Source: Mercenaria mercenaria | Taxonomy: Eukaryota; Mollusca; Bivalvia; Venerida; Veneridae | Length of the DNA: 64,000 bases | Reading direction: 5' to 3' | NCBI RefSeq assembly: GCF_021730395.1 | Contig: NC_069363.1 | Location: forward strand, 45,437,001-45,501,000 | Shown: positions 22,406 through 33,940 of the stretch, one piece after another | How positions within the stretch are numbered: position 1 is the stretch's first letter | Layout of the letters: each line of letters begins with the position of its first letter | Program-made: the position numbers and the translations under genes | The notes under the pieces: generated by a model | Told to the model about the DNA's origin: nothing | The model's input: only the letters and a program-made list of their open reading frames with translations | Databases searched by the model: none

Positions 22406-23453
22406 TGTTAGTTATTTTTACAGAACAAAAATTGTGTTTCTGGACTCTTATATGTGTATAAATGACAAATCAGTTCTGTTTTTGAAGATAAAATTTACTT
22501 ATAAAGTTTTATTGAGAGTTAAAGTCATGTCCTAGATTTTGACACGTAAGACGGATTTCAGGTTTTTTGTGCAAAAGTGACCACAGCTAATTACATTTTT
22601 TTCCTGCTATATGCAATTGATTTATTTTAATATGACTTAGGTATCTATTACAAGGGATGATTTCCCTAATTTCTTTAGACAAATTACGCAGCCATTCAAT
22701 AAAATTATGAAAATAAAATTTTGGCCCCATTCAAATACATGGTACTTTCAATTTGTAATTCCAATCTCCACACTTTCCAGTCATAAAAGTCGCACAGTAT
22801 TTAAGATACCTTCTATGCAACACAATATTGGTCAAGCCAGAGTTCTATAGGAAAAACATGAAAAATGTTCTTCTCTGAAACCTAGAGGCGCAGAGCTTAG
22901 ATATTTTACATGTGGCATTGTCTAGTGGTCCTTTACTAAGGTTGTATAAATCATGACCCAGGTTCCATTTAAAGCCCCACCCCGGGGTCACTTAATTTCG
23001 ACTACACGAAGTATGGAGGGCTGTCCTACTCGACCCGGTGTCGGCGTCGGCGTCTTTCCGCGTCCCGACCTTGGTTAAAGTTTTGATGCACTTTCTCTTT
23101 ATTTCTGTAATTACTTGATGGATTTGTTTCAAGCTTAAAGCAGTTATTTCTCATCATCACCCACATCATACGGCACAAGGGATATAACTCTTACACCAAT
23201 ATTTCATGAATTATCCCTCCTTTTAATTAGAATTTCAGGTTAAGGCATCGCCATAGTGGCGGCCATTTTACTCAAAATTTTACATGCAAATTTTCGTAAA
23301 AATTAAAGATGACTAAGAAGTAACAATAAAGTCAATAATTTTGTCATAATTATGTTCTACATATCTATGTGAACATATGCAAGTAAAAGGATGTGCATTT
23401 CACTACCTGTATAATGCCTTTATTCGATATTTTTCTCTGGCCAAAAAGTCTTG

Positions 23454-24001
23454 GGGAATTTATTTTGAAATTTTACCTGGCTACTGAATTTATCAAATTT
23501 GTTTTATCTGTTCACACATAATTTACAGGTATATAAACATGTGATATTATAGGTCGACTGTTTCTATATACATATAAATCAATATATTTAGTGTAGTGTT
23601 GCGATGAACAAACGATGTGTACTGGTTTACCTGGCTGGCTGTGGTCAGTAATGCATGTTCAAACAACATTTTAAATTAAATTTACATGGGGTTGTCTTTT
23701 TGTGTCTAATACAATAACCAGGAAAAAGGGAATTTATTTTGAAATTTTACCTGGCTACTGAATTTATCAAATTTGTTTTATCTGTTCACACATAATTTAC
23801 AGGTATATAAACATGTGATATTATAGGTCGACTGTTTCTATATACATATAAATCAATATATTTAGTGTAGTGTTGCGATGAACAAACGATGTGTACTGGT
23901 TTACCTGGCTGGCTGTGGTCAGTAAATGCATGTTCAAACAACATTTAAATAAAATTTACATGGGGTTGTCTTTTTGTGTCTAATGCAATAACCAGGAAAA
24001 A
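23454..24001. repeat. 274-bp tandem duplication
   Basis: Copies 23454-23727 and 23728-24001 start GGGAATTTATTTTGAAATTT and end CAATAACCAGGAAAAA; only a handful of differences are visible. It lies inside the TTAA-flanked element. Confidence 0.9.
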
Positions 24002-24223
24002 TTTCGACAAAAATTCCGTAAGATTTTGTAGTATACATATTGTACTTCAAAAAGAACTAAATTTTATCTTTGCAATATGCATTGTAATGGAGTTTGACTG
24101 AGTGTAAGATTTCAATATTTTGAGGTAAACTTTCGGTCTAAACGTGACTCGAACATTTTACAGGCGGCGTATGTACTATATATCATATGCTTCTATGTTG
24201 ATGATAATTGACCAACTGTTAAG

Positions 24224-24492
24224 CCCGCCCGCTTAGCTCAGTAGGTAGAGCGTTGGTCTACAGATCGCGGGGTCGTAAGTTCGATCCTCGGGCGGGGCGT
24301 AATTGTTCTCCATGACTATTTGATAAACGACATTGTGTCTGAAATCATAAGTCCTACACCTCTGATTCATGTGGGGAAGTTGGCAGTTACTTGCGGAGAA
24401 CAGGTTTGTACTGGTACAGAATCCAGGAACACTAGTTAGGTTAACTGCCCGCCGTTCAAAAACGACGTTAATCCCAAAACAAACAAACAAAC
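24224..24492 (+). mobile_element. Complete tRNA-derived SINE
   Basis: The head GCCCGCCCGCTTAGCTCAGT-AGGTAGAGCG (A box) and GTTCGATCC (B box) form a tRNA-like 5' part. The body carries TCATGTGGGGAAGTTGGCAG and GGTTAACTGCCCGCC, and the tail is CGTTAATCCCAAAACAAACA. A perfect 17-bp target duplication ATTGACCAACTGTTAAG flanks it at 24207-24223 and 24493-24509, so insertion was fairly recent. It sits inside the TTAA element, itself inside a Helentron-like element. The head may score as a tRNA in scanners but belongs to the SINE. Confidence 0.92.
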
Positions 24493-24909
24493 ATTGACCA
24501 ACTGTTAAGGCTTTAGTGCAATTTTCAAGAGAAAAATACTCGGCCTAAAAATATGAACTGCTACTGAGTTGTGACTGTGGCGATGCCTTAAAGTTTTGGT
24601 GCACTTCCATTTTATCTCAGTTATTACTGTATGTATTTGATTTAAACTTAAAATAGTTGTTCCACATCATCACCCACATCATATGACGCAAATCCCTAAC
24701 TCTAGCAGCAACTTTTAATGAACTATGCCCCTTTTTTCTTAGAATTTAAGGTTAATTGTGATGCATTTTCACTACATCTCTGTTATTACAGAGAGGATTT
24801 GATTAAAGCTTAAAACAGTTGTTCCGCATCACTCACATCATATGACACAATGAACATAACTCTTGTACCAATATGTCATGAATTATCCCCCTTTTAACTC
24901 CCTGGGGCC

Positions 24910-25655
24910 ACAATGCGGCTATAGGCGTTATATTTTATACCCCTGTAGCGTCAATCCGACTATACGCGCGTTATCAGGTCTCTCCAGGACGGCGATCGAC
25001 GAGTACTGTCGCAGCACCGAGATGATGCCGATTGCGTCACGTACTTGTCAAAACAAAAGCAAGATCAATTTTCATACTATCTTTTATTTCGCATATATAA
25101 TTATCAATTGTATTAATAATCAGTTCCATTATCAAAATAAATGTTTGTAAATATGCGGTCATGTAAAAAAAATAAAGACGAGCTTTTTCGTTCATAATGT
25201 ATTTGACTTTTCAAAAAGAGTACAATAATGTCGTCTGGAAGTGATCTTTCTAAAAATAAATGAAATAATCAATATCATTCTGATTCTGACATATCAGTTC
25301 CGCCGGTTGATGATTCCGACGATGAAATTTCGTTGATTCAGTTAGCTGAACATCAGAGAAATGAATGGTTGGTTGAAATATTTGTACACGTACATCGCAT
25401 AAAATACAATTGATAAAATTAACACAACAAGACATGTTTTATAAAATAAAAAATGTGTGTGTAAATAAAAGCATATTTGTAAATATAATACTTCAAAGAT
25501 GGTTGTAAATATCACAACTTCCCTGTACTTTACACACGCTCAGCACGTGTCAGACAATGTTCGTGTACATGTTTATAAATAGATTATACATCGATATAAA
25601 CGCATGTAAATATCAAGTAATTTTGATGTAAATATTCTTTTTAATAATGTACATT
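24910..25655. other. AT-rich intergenic DNA
   Basis: No gene supported. Short frames lack family features. Confidence 0.4.
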
Positions 25656-25657
25656 TT

Positions 25658-26310
25658 TTTTAGCTCACCTGTCACCTGTTGTTATTTTTGGCTTGTGAAC
25701 ACGATAGAGACCACAGTTTGCAATCAATTTTAACCAAACTTGTACACAACTTGTATTGGCACAATATCTCGTTTCCGTTCGAAAACTGGCCATATCCATC
25801 ATGGGTTCCAGGGTTATGGCACCTTAAAGGGCCAAAATTTACTATTTTTGGCTTGTGAACACGATAGAGACCACATTTTGCATTCAACCTTAATCAAATT
25901 TGCACATAAGTTGTATTGGCATAATATATCGGTTCCTTTCGAAAACTGGCCAGATCCCGTCATGGGTTCAAGAGTTATGGTCCCTTAAAGGGCCAAAATT
26001 TACTATTTTTGGCTTGTGAACACGATAGAGACAACATTTTGCAATCAACTTTAATCAAACTTGCACACAACTTGTATTGGCATAATATCTTGGTTTTTTC
26101 GAAAACTGGCCAGATCCCATCATGGGTTCCAGAGTTGTGGCCCCTTAAAGGTGCAAAATTTGCTATTTTGACTTTTGCAGCCATATAGAGACTTCATGTA
26201 TGGTTTGATTTGATACAAACTTGCAAAATATGTTCAACAACAATAAATCTTGGATTCCATGATGAATCTGTCAGATTCAGTCATAGGTTCTGGAGTTATT
26301 TTAAACCTGA
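25658..26310 (+). mobile_element. Helentron-like element, 5' end and three tandem units
   Basis: TTTTAGCTCACCTGTCACCT starts it. Three units of about 170 bp follow, each with GGCTTGTGAACACGATAGAG, GTATTGGCATAATATCTC and GAAAACTGGCCAGATCCC, alternating with GGGCCAAAATTTACTATTTT. The units match those of 21480-22000. The 3' end is not present. Confidence 0.65.
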
Positions 26311-26591
26311 TTACCTCCCCTGATTTTAATCAAAATGGATTTATATCAGTAAGTACTTATAATACTCATTTGAAATTTCATTATTGTCATTAGTTGGACT
26401 GAGACAATCAGGGTATATAACTATGGACTGATATTATGTTAAATTACCTCCCTTTATTTCAAATTAAAATGGGTATATCTCCGTAACTAATGAAGATACT
26501 GATCTGAAATTTCATTTATGCCATCAGATGGACTTGGACAATCAGTGAAGATACATATTGACTGAATTTAGGACAAATTACCTCCCTTTAT
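26310..26591 (+). repeat. Dimeric 140-bp repeat block, copy 1
   Basis: Two units beginning with ATTACCTCCC(C/T) and containing AAAATGGATTTAT or AAAATGGGTATATCTCCGTA and TGAAATTTCAT. A second copy of the whole block lies at 27875-28155 on the other side of the next element. Confidence 0.8.
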
Positions 26592-27722
26592 TTTAGCTCA
26601 CCAAAGCACAAAGTGCTCAAGGTGAGCTATGAGCTATTTGTGACCGGTCATTGTCCGGCGTCCGCCGGCGTGCGTCGTGCGACGTCCGTCAACATTTGCC
26701 CTGTGAACACTCTAGAGGCCACATTTATGGCACATTCGTTATGAAACTTGGTCAGAATGTTTGTCTTGATGATCTCTAGGTCAGGAACGAAACTGGGTCA
26801 TGTTGGGTTAAAAACTAGGTCAGTAGGCCAGATCAAAGGAAAAGCTTGTGAACACTCTAGAGGCCACATTTGTGAATTAATCTTAATGAAACTTGGTCAG
26901 AAGGTTGTCTTGATGATCTCTAGGTCAAGTTTGCAACTGGGTCATGTGGGGTCAGAAACTAGGTCAGTAGACCAGATGAAAGGAAAAGCTTCTGAACACT
27001 CTAAGAGGCCATATTTGTGGCCCAATCTTTATGAAACTTGGTTAGAATTTTTGTCTTGATGATCTCTACGTCAAGTTCAAAACTAGGTCAGTATGCCAGA
27101 TCAAAGGAAAAGCTTGTGAACACTCTAGAGGCCAAATTTGTGACCCAATCTTCATGAAACTTGGTCAGAATGTTTGTATTGATGATCTCTAGGTCAAGAT
27201 TTAAACCTGGTCATGTGGGGTCAAAAACTAGGTCAGTAGGCCAGATCAAAGGAAAAGCTTGTGAACACTCTAGAGGCCATTTGTGACCCAATCTTCCTGA
27301 AACTTGGTCAGAATGTTATTCTTGATGATTTCTAGGTCAAATATGAAACTGGGTCATGTTGGGTCAAAAACTAGGTCAGTAGGCCAGATCAAAGGAAAAG
27401 TTTTTGAACACTCTAGAGGCCACATTTGTGACCCAATCTTTACGAAACTTAGCCAGAATGTTTGTATTGGTGATCTCTAGGTCAAGTTCGAAACTAGGTC
27501 ATGTTTGGTCAAAAACTAGGTCAGTAGGCCAGATCAAAGGAAAAGCTTGTGAACACTCTAGAGGCCACATTTGTGACCCAATCTTTACGAAACTTGGTCA
27601 GAATGTAAGTCTTGATGATTTCTACGTCAAAGTCGAAACTTGGTCATGTAGGGTCAAAAACTAGGTCAGTAGGCCAGATCAACTCTGGTGAGCGATATAT
27701 AGTGGCATCATGGCCCTCTTGT
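26592..27722 (+). mobile_element. Helentron-like element, apparently end to end
   Basis: Starts TTTTAGCTCACCAAAGCAC with a hairpin (CAAAGCAC/GTGCTCAAGGTGAGC), then CGTCCGCCGGCGTGCGTCG. Seven units of about 145 bp follow, each with CACTCTAGAGGCCACATTTG, GAAACTTGGTCAGAATG and GGTCAGTAGGCCAGATC. Ends with GGTGAGCGATAT (inverted copy of AGCTCACC), an imperfect hairpin GTGGCATCATGGCCC, and TCTTGTT. Open frames of 86-103 codons are repeat translation, not genes. Confidence 0.75.
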
Positions 27723-27874
27723 TTATGTAAATGATATACCTAGCAGCTTCTAATAAGATTGGTTTGAAACGTTATTTATGTCTTGCATTGTAAGAAATTT
27801 CTACTTTTACTTACTTTTCTAATATATTGTTGTAAAGGATTGTACTCTGTATCTTCTACATGCATATACCAATG

Positions 27875-28155
27875 CATGATTACCTCCCCTGATTTTAATA
27901 AAAATGGATTTATCTCATTAAGTATTTATAGGACTCATTTGAAATTTCATTATTGTCATTAGTTAGACTGAGACAATCTGGGTAGATACCTATGGACTGA
28001 TTTTATGTCAAATTACCTCCCTTTGTTTCAAATTAAAATGGGTATATCTCCGTAACAAACGAAGATATTGATCTGAAATTTCATCACATGGACTTGGGCA
28101 ATCAGTTTAGATACATATTGACTGAATTTATGACAAATTACCCCCCTTTATTTTT
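27875..28155 (+). repeat. Dimeric 140-bp repeat block, copy 2
   Basis: Clearly homologous along its length to 26310-26591, with a short deletion after TGAAATTTCATC. Confidence 0.8.
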
Positions 28156-28207
28156 TATGTTAAGGTAAGGAATAGCCATTATGGGCATTATGACATACCC
28201 TAATCAT

Positions 28208-28487
28208 TTGTTTGTTTTGGATTTAACGCCGTTTTTAACAGTATTTCAGTCATGTAACGGCGGGCAGTTAACCTAACCAGTGTTCCTGGATTCTGTCCAG
28301 TTCAAACCTGTCCGCCGCAAGTAACTTCCAACTTCCCCACATGAATTATCAGAGCTGGAGGACGAATGATTTAAGACACTGTCTTTTATCAAATCGTCAC
28401 GGAGAGCATACGCCCCGCCCGGGGATCGAACTCGCGACCCCGCGATCCGTAGACCAACGCTCCTCATACTGAGCTAAGCGGGCGGGT
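28208..28487 (-). mobile_element. Complete tRNA-derived SINE, second copy
   Basis: Reverse-strand copy of the 24224 SINE: the head at 28400-28487 includes the complement of CCGCCCGCTTAGCTCAGTAT and GTTCGATCC, and the tail at 28208-28225 reads TTTGTTTTGGATTTAACG on the plus strand. A 13-bp target duplication ATACCCTAATCAT is present at 28195-28207 and 28488-28500. Confidence 0.9.
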
Positions 28488-28849
28488 ATACCCTAATCAT
28501 CGATGAGACTGACAGAATATATATTGAAGTAGATACCTATAGAAAAGTAAACATTTGTTTCATAGAAATAAATCGAGGAAATGTTTAGAACAATCCTTTG
28601 TTAATTTTGTCCATTATATAGGTTATTGTACCGATACTGCTCTATACACACGTTTATTTTGCTATACCTGTGTAACTGTCCATTCTTAAAATAATGGATA
28701 CTTTAATGGACATCTATAGTAACAATCGTGTGCGTTGAGGAGTGCGAGTACGTTAACTATGAAATAAAAAAATCGAAACGAAAATTCTGCCTTTGCGACC
28801 AGATCAGACCAAGATCAGTCTGCACGTCCGTAGGCCAGTAGGTCATATT

Positions 28850-30090
28850 CATGGTCACTGAAAGTCAGTTTTAACATCGGTGGTCACTGAAAGTCAGTTT
28901 TAAGATTGGTGTGCAAAACTGTACATGCCATCCAAATTTCAAGACTGTGTTTAAAAACAAACAAGAGATCAAAGAGTGATCCTGGCGCCCACCAATGTGC
29001 CATTTTTGAGTGTTCCAAATTTCAAGACTTATTGACTAGCTCAAGGTCAAATTTCATTTCCGTACACAACACTGTGCATGTGGTCCAAAATCAAAAGCTG
29101 TAGGTTGAGAAATGTGAAAGTAGGTCACTAGATCAATTTCAAGGACAAAGTTCTTTGTACACAAAACTATGCATGTGCATCAAGTTTGAAGGCTGTAGTT
29201 TGAGAAATTTGAAAGTAGGTCACTAGGTCAGTCTTAAGGTCAAAGTTTATTTCGGTACACAAAACTACGCAAGTGGTCCAAATTTGAAGGCTGTAGCTTG
29301 AGAAATATGAAAGTAGGTCACTAGGTCAAAATCAAGGTCAAATTACACTTCAGAACACAAATCTATGCATGTGGTCCAAATTTAAAGCCTGTACCTTCAA
29401 AAGTGTGAAAATAGGTCACTCGGTCAATGTCAAGGTCAAAGTTTGTTTCGGTACACAATCCTATGCAAGTGGTCTAAATTTGAAGCCTGTAGCTACAGAA
29501 ATGTGAAAGTAGGTCACTAGGTCAATCTTAAGGTCAAAGTTCATTTCGGTACACAAAACTATGCAAGTGGTCCAAATTTGAAGGCTGTAGCTCGAGAAAT
29601 GTGAAAGTAGGTCACTAGGTCAAAATCAAGGTCAAATTTTATTTCGGAACACAGAACTATGCATGTGGTCCAAATTTGAAGCCTGTACCTTCAAAAATGT
29701 GAAAGTAGGTCACCAGGTCAATGTAAAGGTCAAAGTTTGTTTCGGTATAAAAAACTATGCATGTGTCCAAATTTGAAGGCTGTAGCTTGAGAAATGTGAA
29801 AGTAGGTCACTAGGTCAAAATCAAGGTCAAATTTCATTTCGGAACACGAAACTATGCATGTGGTCCAAATTTGAAGCCTGTACATTCAAAAATGTGAAAG
29901 TAGGTCACTAGGTCAATGTCATGGTCAGAGTTTTTTCTGTGCACAAATCTATGCATGTGGTCCAAATTTGAAGGCTGTAGCTACAGAAATGTGAAAGTAG
30001 GTCACTAGGGCAAAATCAAGGTCAACTCATGTCAAGGTTCATCTTGCCACTCAAAACCATACATGTGGTCCAAATTTGAATGTTGTAGGT
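28850..30090 (+). repeat. Tandem array, about 98-bp unit
   Basis: About a dozen units with GTGAAAGTAGGTCACTAGGT, CAAGGTCAAA, TTTCGGTACACAAAACTATG, CATGTGGTCCAAATTTGAAG and GCTGTAGCTTGAGAAAT. Typical internal array of the bivalve tandem-repeat elements, here without clear ends. Confidence 0.85.
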
Positions 30091-30625
30091 TATTGACAAG
30101 AAGATTTTCAAAGTTTTTCCCTATATAAGTCTATATGAACCATGTGACCCTCAGGGCGGGGCCATATTTGACCCTAGGGGGATAATTTGAACAAACTTGG
30201 TAGAGAACCACTAGATGATGCTACATTACAAATGCCAAAGCCCTAGGCTTTGTGGTTTGGACAAGAAGATTTTCAAAGTTTTTCCCTATATAAGTCTATG
30301 TAAACCATGTGACCCCTGGGACGGGGCCATATTTGACCCTAGGGGGGTAATTTGAACAATCTTAGTAGAAGACCACTAGATGATGTCACATACAAAATAT
30401 GAAAGCCCTAGGCCCTGTGGTTTTGAACAAGAGGTTTTTAAACGTTTTTCCCTATATAAGTCTATATAAACCATGTGACCCCCGGGACGGGGCCATATTA
30501 GACCCCAGGGAAATAATTTGAATCATTTTGGTAGAGGACCACTAGATGATGCTTCATACCAAATATCAAAGCCCTAGGCTCTGTGGTTTTGGACAAGAAG
30601 ATTTTCAAAGTTTTTCCCTATATAA
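30090..30625 (+). repeat. Tandem array, about 166-bp unit
   Basis: Three full units and a partial one, each with GACAAGAAGATTTTCAAAGT, TTTTCCCTATATAAGTCTAT, CATGTGACCCC, GGGGCCATATTTGACCCTAG and AAAGCCCTAGG. It adjoins the 98-bp array and is probably the 3' part of the same composite element. Confidence 0.85.
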
Positions 30626-30938
30626 ATCAACGCAGAAAACGCTACAAAACAGTGCTGCCTTCGTTACGTGTCAGTTACCGCGCAAAATTAATAGCTTTTA
30701 TCTGAAAAGTACGTAATTCTGAGCATTTATTTTTATTTCATCTATTTTTAAACAACAGTTATTTGCTAAAATATGTTTATGAGTCTTTTGCGTGCACGCT
30801 TCGTGAGATCCGATCTGGCAAAAACCCGCTCGAGCGGAATACAGCATCCCAGATCTAGCTACTGTTATAATGACCCTTTTATTATATACCTCTACCTTTT
30901 TGTTTGTTGTTTTGTTACGAAATCTTCAATGTTTATCG

Positions 30939-31831
30939 TATGGTGGCATATTTCTGCATACGAAAACATTTTATTTTTACGAAAACTTTACCGTTTTTCA
31001 TGAATTTTCGCGAAATGTATCTGGTTTTCTTATGTAGAAGTGGGCACTAAGGTAGCAGGGTACACTTCAAATTTTGCCCCCCGTCAATATTTGTTATAAT
31101 TAGAACTTTGTGATTTTGGATGTCTGTAAATTAAGGTGAGAGATAATGATTGTTAATTCTTTAGAAAATTTAAACAGCCGATACATGTAAAATTCTGATT
31201 TTTGTTGTAAAACTAACTGCTGCTAGCTTTGTATGAATCGGTGAGTCACCTTGGCGCGGGAAATTCAAATCACGGAAGGGTTCCGTGCTTGTTGATTGAT
31301 ACTCGGAACCTTTTTCGCTATTTTATGAAAAACGAGCTGGATGGGCCCCCATTCCGTTTATATCCTGAAGTTCAGTAGGGACTATTAAATTGAGAAATGC
31401 AATAAAATTGGGCATTGTTCCTGCAGCGGGCTCATTGCAGGCTGTTCAAAAAGTGCAAAATCGATGATTTTGGCATGCTATTTTAAATGGATTGTGTAAA
31501 ACTTCCGTTTTGTTAACTTTCTGTATTCTTGTATGAGAGTCCTGATATTGCCATTAATTAAAAGCACAAAACATGCACGCAATTTATAAAATGGCCACCC
31601 TAATTCTGCTTATCAGGGAAGTGCAATATTGCGACTCGCTACATGTAAGCCTGACCGTGCCCAAAATTTTCTAATCTAAGTGTACCCTGCTACCTAACGC
31701 ATTTTTTCCACATAATATTAGCAGTTCTTTTAGTGACAAGCTTTTATGTTTTCGCGAAAACTTTTCTTTTTTACGTGAAAACCCATACATTTTCGCGTTA
31801 CTTACCTGGTATGCAGAAATGTGCCACCATA
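30939..31831. mobile_element. MITE carrying a second MITE
   Basis: Ends TATGGTGGCATATTTCTGCA (left) and GTATGCAGAAATGTGCCACC-ATA (right) are inverted repeats. Inner pairs involve ACGAAAAC and TTTTCGCG-rich text. The interior is split at 31051-31694 by another element. Confidence 0.7.
31051..31694. mobile_element. Inner MITE with TAA-type flanks
   Basis: GGTAGCAGGGTACACTT at the left is the exact reverse complement of AAGTGTACCCTGCTACC at the right. TAA (in the context CTAA) lies outside both ends, possibly a decayed TTAA duplication. No coding frame. Confidence 0.75.
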
Positions 31832-31839
31832 ATTATTAT

Positions 31840-33325
31840 CGATATTAAAATGGAACTAAGGTAAGTTTTTATGTGCGCTATTTAAAGAACTGTGTCAGGT
31901 CATGCATATTAATGAAAGTTGTCCGGCAGCATACAATACGGATGGTACAATACGGAATTTAAAAGGTAAAATACGGATTTTTTTCTGCCTTTCCATATTT
32001 AATTGTGAAATACAAGCCGATCTTTTACAGAATTTATATAGGTATATAATAATGATCAATATTTTGCGGCTCTTGTGTGGTTGTATTTAAATGTTATGAG
32101 GAATGTAAGAAAATGGATGATGGTAACTGATGTTATTGGGAATATAGCTAAGTGAAAGGTTACTTATTACGGCCATTTTCAAATAAAAATTGGGATATTT
32201 GTTTGTTATACCTTTATTCCATTTCTATTGATAATTTGGTATATTATATTATAAACTATGCTCTAAAATTGTTCAGTAGAAAATAGTGATTACTTGAATT
32301 AAATTAATGTTACCGTGGAAACGAATCGCATAACCTGTATATCTAAATGTAAAATTCAGCTTTTTATCTGTATTTCAGCATTAGCCATGAGAATAATAAT
32401 TGCAAGCACAATTATTTTTCCATAAAAATTTCAGATGAGTAGTACTGCTGTAAGTTTTTTAAGCTTTGAAATTTATTTAAATAAATGCAAATAACACAAA
32501 CATATTACTTACTTTAGAAATAAAATATTTTGAATATTCTGAAGCTACATTAAACGCGAAAAGTAATTTTATTTAATCTTTTTCAAATAAATTACGATAA
32601 AAAGCAAGCTATAAAATGTTTTTAATGTCTCTGTTGACATGATTACTTTAAACGTTAAAGACCTGCTCCAGTCCTACCTTTTAACCTTAAATTGTCACTG
32701 AAAAAGCATGAAAATCCTGACTATGAACAGTGACGCCTGTCAAAATAGAGTCTATTTCATATAAAATTCTATATAAAATATATGCGGTTTTGCGTGCCAA
32801 AGTGTGGTGCGTGGCCGTTAACTGTTACCTACTGAATCATGGGTTGCATACACACAATAGAATTTGAATAGCCGCGGAGCAGGGCTTTAAGATAAATAGG
32901 GTACCATGTAAAGTGTTGAGTATTCTGCTAATAATATTACCATTATAGTCCATGTTGATTATTAACAGAATATCACTGAAGCATTAATAGCATTAATAAA
33001 ATCCGTTATCATACATAGTTGTTTAAAAAGAAGAGAAAATGCGTTACCATGGAAACACGAGCCATACGACATATACATTTTAAACTTATTTTAGAAAGCT
33101 AACGCGCATACTAATAAAATTATCAAGTACGCAGACGGATAACAGTGAAATCGAAATACACTGAAAAGTGTTTAATATCCGTATTTTCCTTCTTTCAATA
33201 TAAAATACCCGTGGAGGGATACCTGTGGAGGGTCATGTACTTCAAACCTAGATAAAACTTGCACTCAAACGGACAGAGATAAACGAGCTTGAGATTATAG
33301 CAGCGAAAATATTACGAAATGTACG
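31840..33325. other. AT-rich intergenic DNA
   Basis: No gene or recognised repeat. Short runs of ACAATACGGA-like text near 31930-31980 repeat loosely. Confidence 0.4.
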
Positions 33326-33329
33326 AAAT

Positions 33330-33790
33330 ACAATAAACTACGAAATTCCGTTAGGGTCATCGCCTTTGAATATTTTGATCTGAAACATGACGGTACGGTG
33401 ATGTAAACGCGAAATCACGAAACTACAATAACGAAAACGCGATACTACGATGATGATAACGCGATACTATGATAACGAAAACGCGTTAATACGATAGTAC
33501 GATGATGATAATGCGATATACTATCGTGTTTTCACCATCGTACTGTCGCGTTTTCAAAATCGTAATATCGTGAAATCGCGTTTTCGTTATCGTACTATCG
33601 CATTATCATCGTACTATCGTGTTAGTACAATCGTACTGTCGCGTTATTACCATCGACTGTAACGTTATCATCATCGTACTCTCGCGTTATCACCATCGTA
33701 CTGTCGCGTTATCACCATCGTACTGTCGTGTTATCACCATCGTACTGTCGCGTTACTATCATCGCACCATCGCCTTCCGTTGCGCATGTG
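33330..33790 (+). mobile_element. Fold-back minisatellite element, copy 1
   Basis: From CCGTTAGGGTCATCGCCTTT (33349) to CATCGCCTTCCG (33768). The left arm (33415-33515) has diverged units ACGATAACGAAAACGCGATA. Near 33520 orientation flips and the right arm repeats the complement (TATCGCGTTTTCGTTATCGT and variants, units about 20 bp) to 33770. The result is a long imperfect hairpin array. Copy 2 lies at 36610-36960 in the opposite orientation. Confidence 0.75.
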
Positions 33791-33839
33791 CATGCTCAAG
33801 ATTAGAAGTTTAGAAGTTATACTTTTAGAACTACAGCTC

Positions 33840-33940
33840 TCGCGATAGGGCGGTATGTAGATTCGAACGCGGGTCCTCGTGTGTTAAAATCATGATTTTT
33901 ATTGACGATCCTCCTACAGCTGCTAGTTAGCCAAAAGCAA
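33840..33940 (-). mobile_element. tRNA-like fragment (SINE head?)
   Basis: On the minus strand GCTAACTAGCAGCTGTAGGA and GCGTTCGAATCTACATACC resemble A and B boxes of a tRNA-derived sequence. The remainder does not fold as a normal tRNA. Low support. Confidence 0.3.

Larger units (their letters stand above)
23244..24587. mobile_element. TTAA-flanked MITE-like insertion
   Basis: GGCATCGCCATAGTGG at the left mirrors CTGTGGCGATGCC at the right, with TTAA directly outside both ends (23240-23243, 24588-24591), the piggyBac-type target duplication. The interior contains a 274-bp tandem duplication and a later SINE. No transposase frame. Confidence 0.75.
22994..24905 (+). mobile_element. Degenerate Helentron-like element split by an insertion
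   Basis: TTCGACTACACGAAGTATGG, TCCTACTCGACCCGGTG and TCGGCGTCGGCGTC mark a diverged relative of the 19048 element. Its tandem units (AAGTTTTGATGCACTTTC, CATCATCACCCACATCATA, TGAATTATCCC) run to 23240, stop at an insertion and resume at 24592 as AAGTTTTGGTGCACTTCC. No 3' hairpin end was found, so it is truncated near 24905. Confidence 0.65.

Noticed and set aside
24224-24300. Apparent tRNA gene
   Set aside because: It is the tRNA-like head of a SINE: a full SINE body follows and a target duplication surrounds the whole unit.
26748-27664. Frames of 86-103 codons with repeated LGQNVSLDD-like text
   Set aside because: They translate the 145-bp tandem unit of a non-autonomous element.
33400-33790. 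CRISPR-like regularly spaced repeats
   Set aside because: Eukaryotic minisatellite with no constant repeat and unique spacer pattern, and it flips orientation; there are no cas genes.
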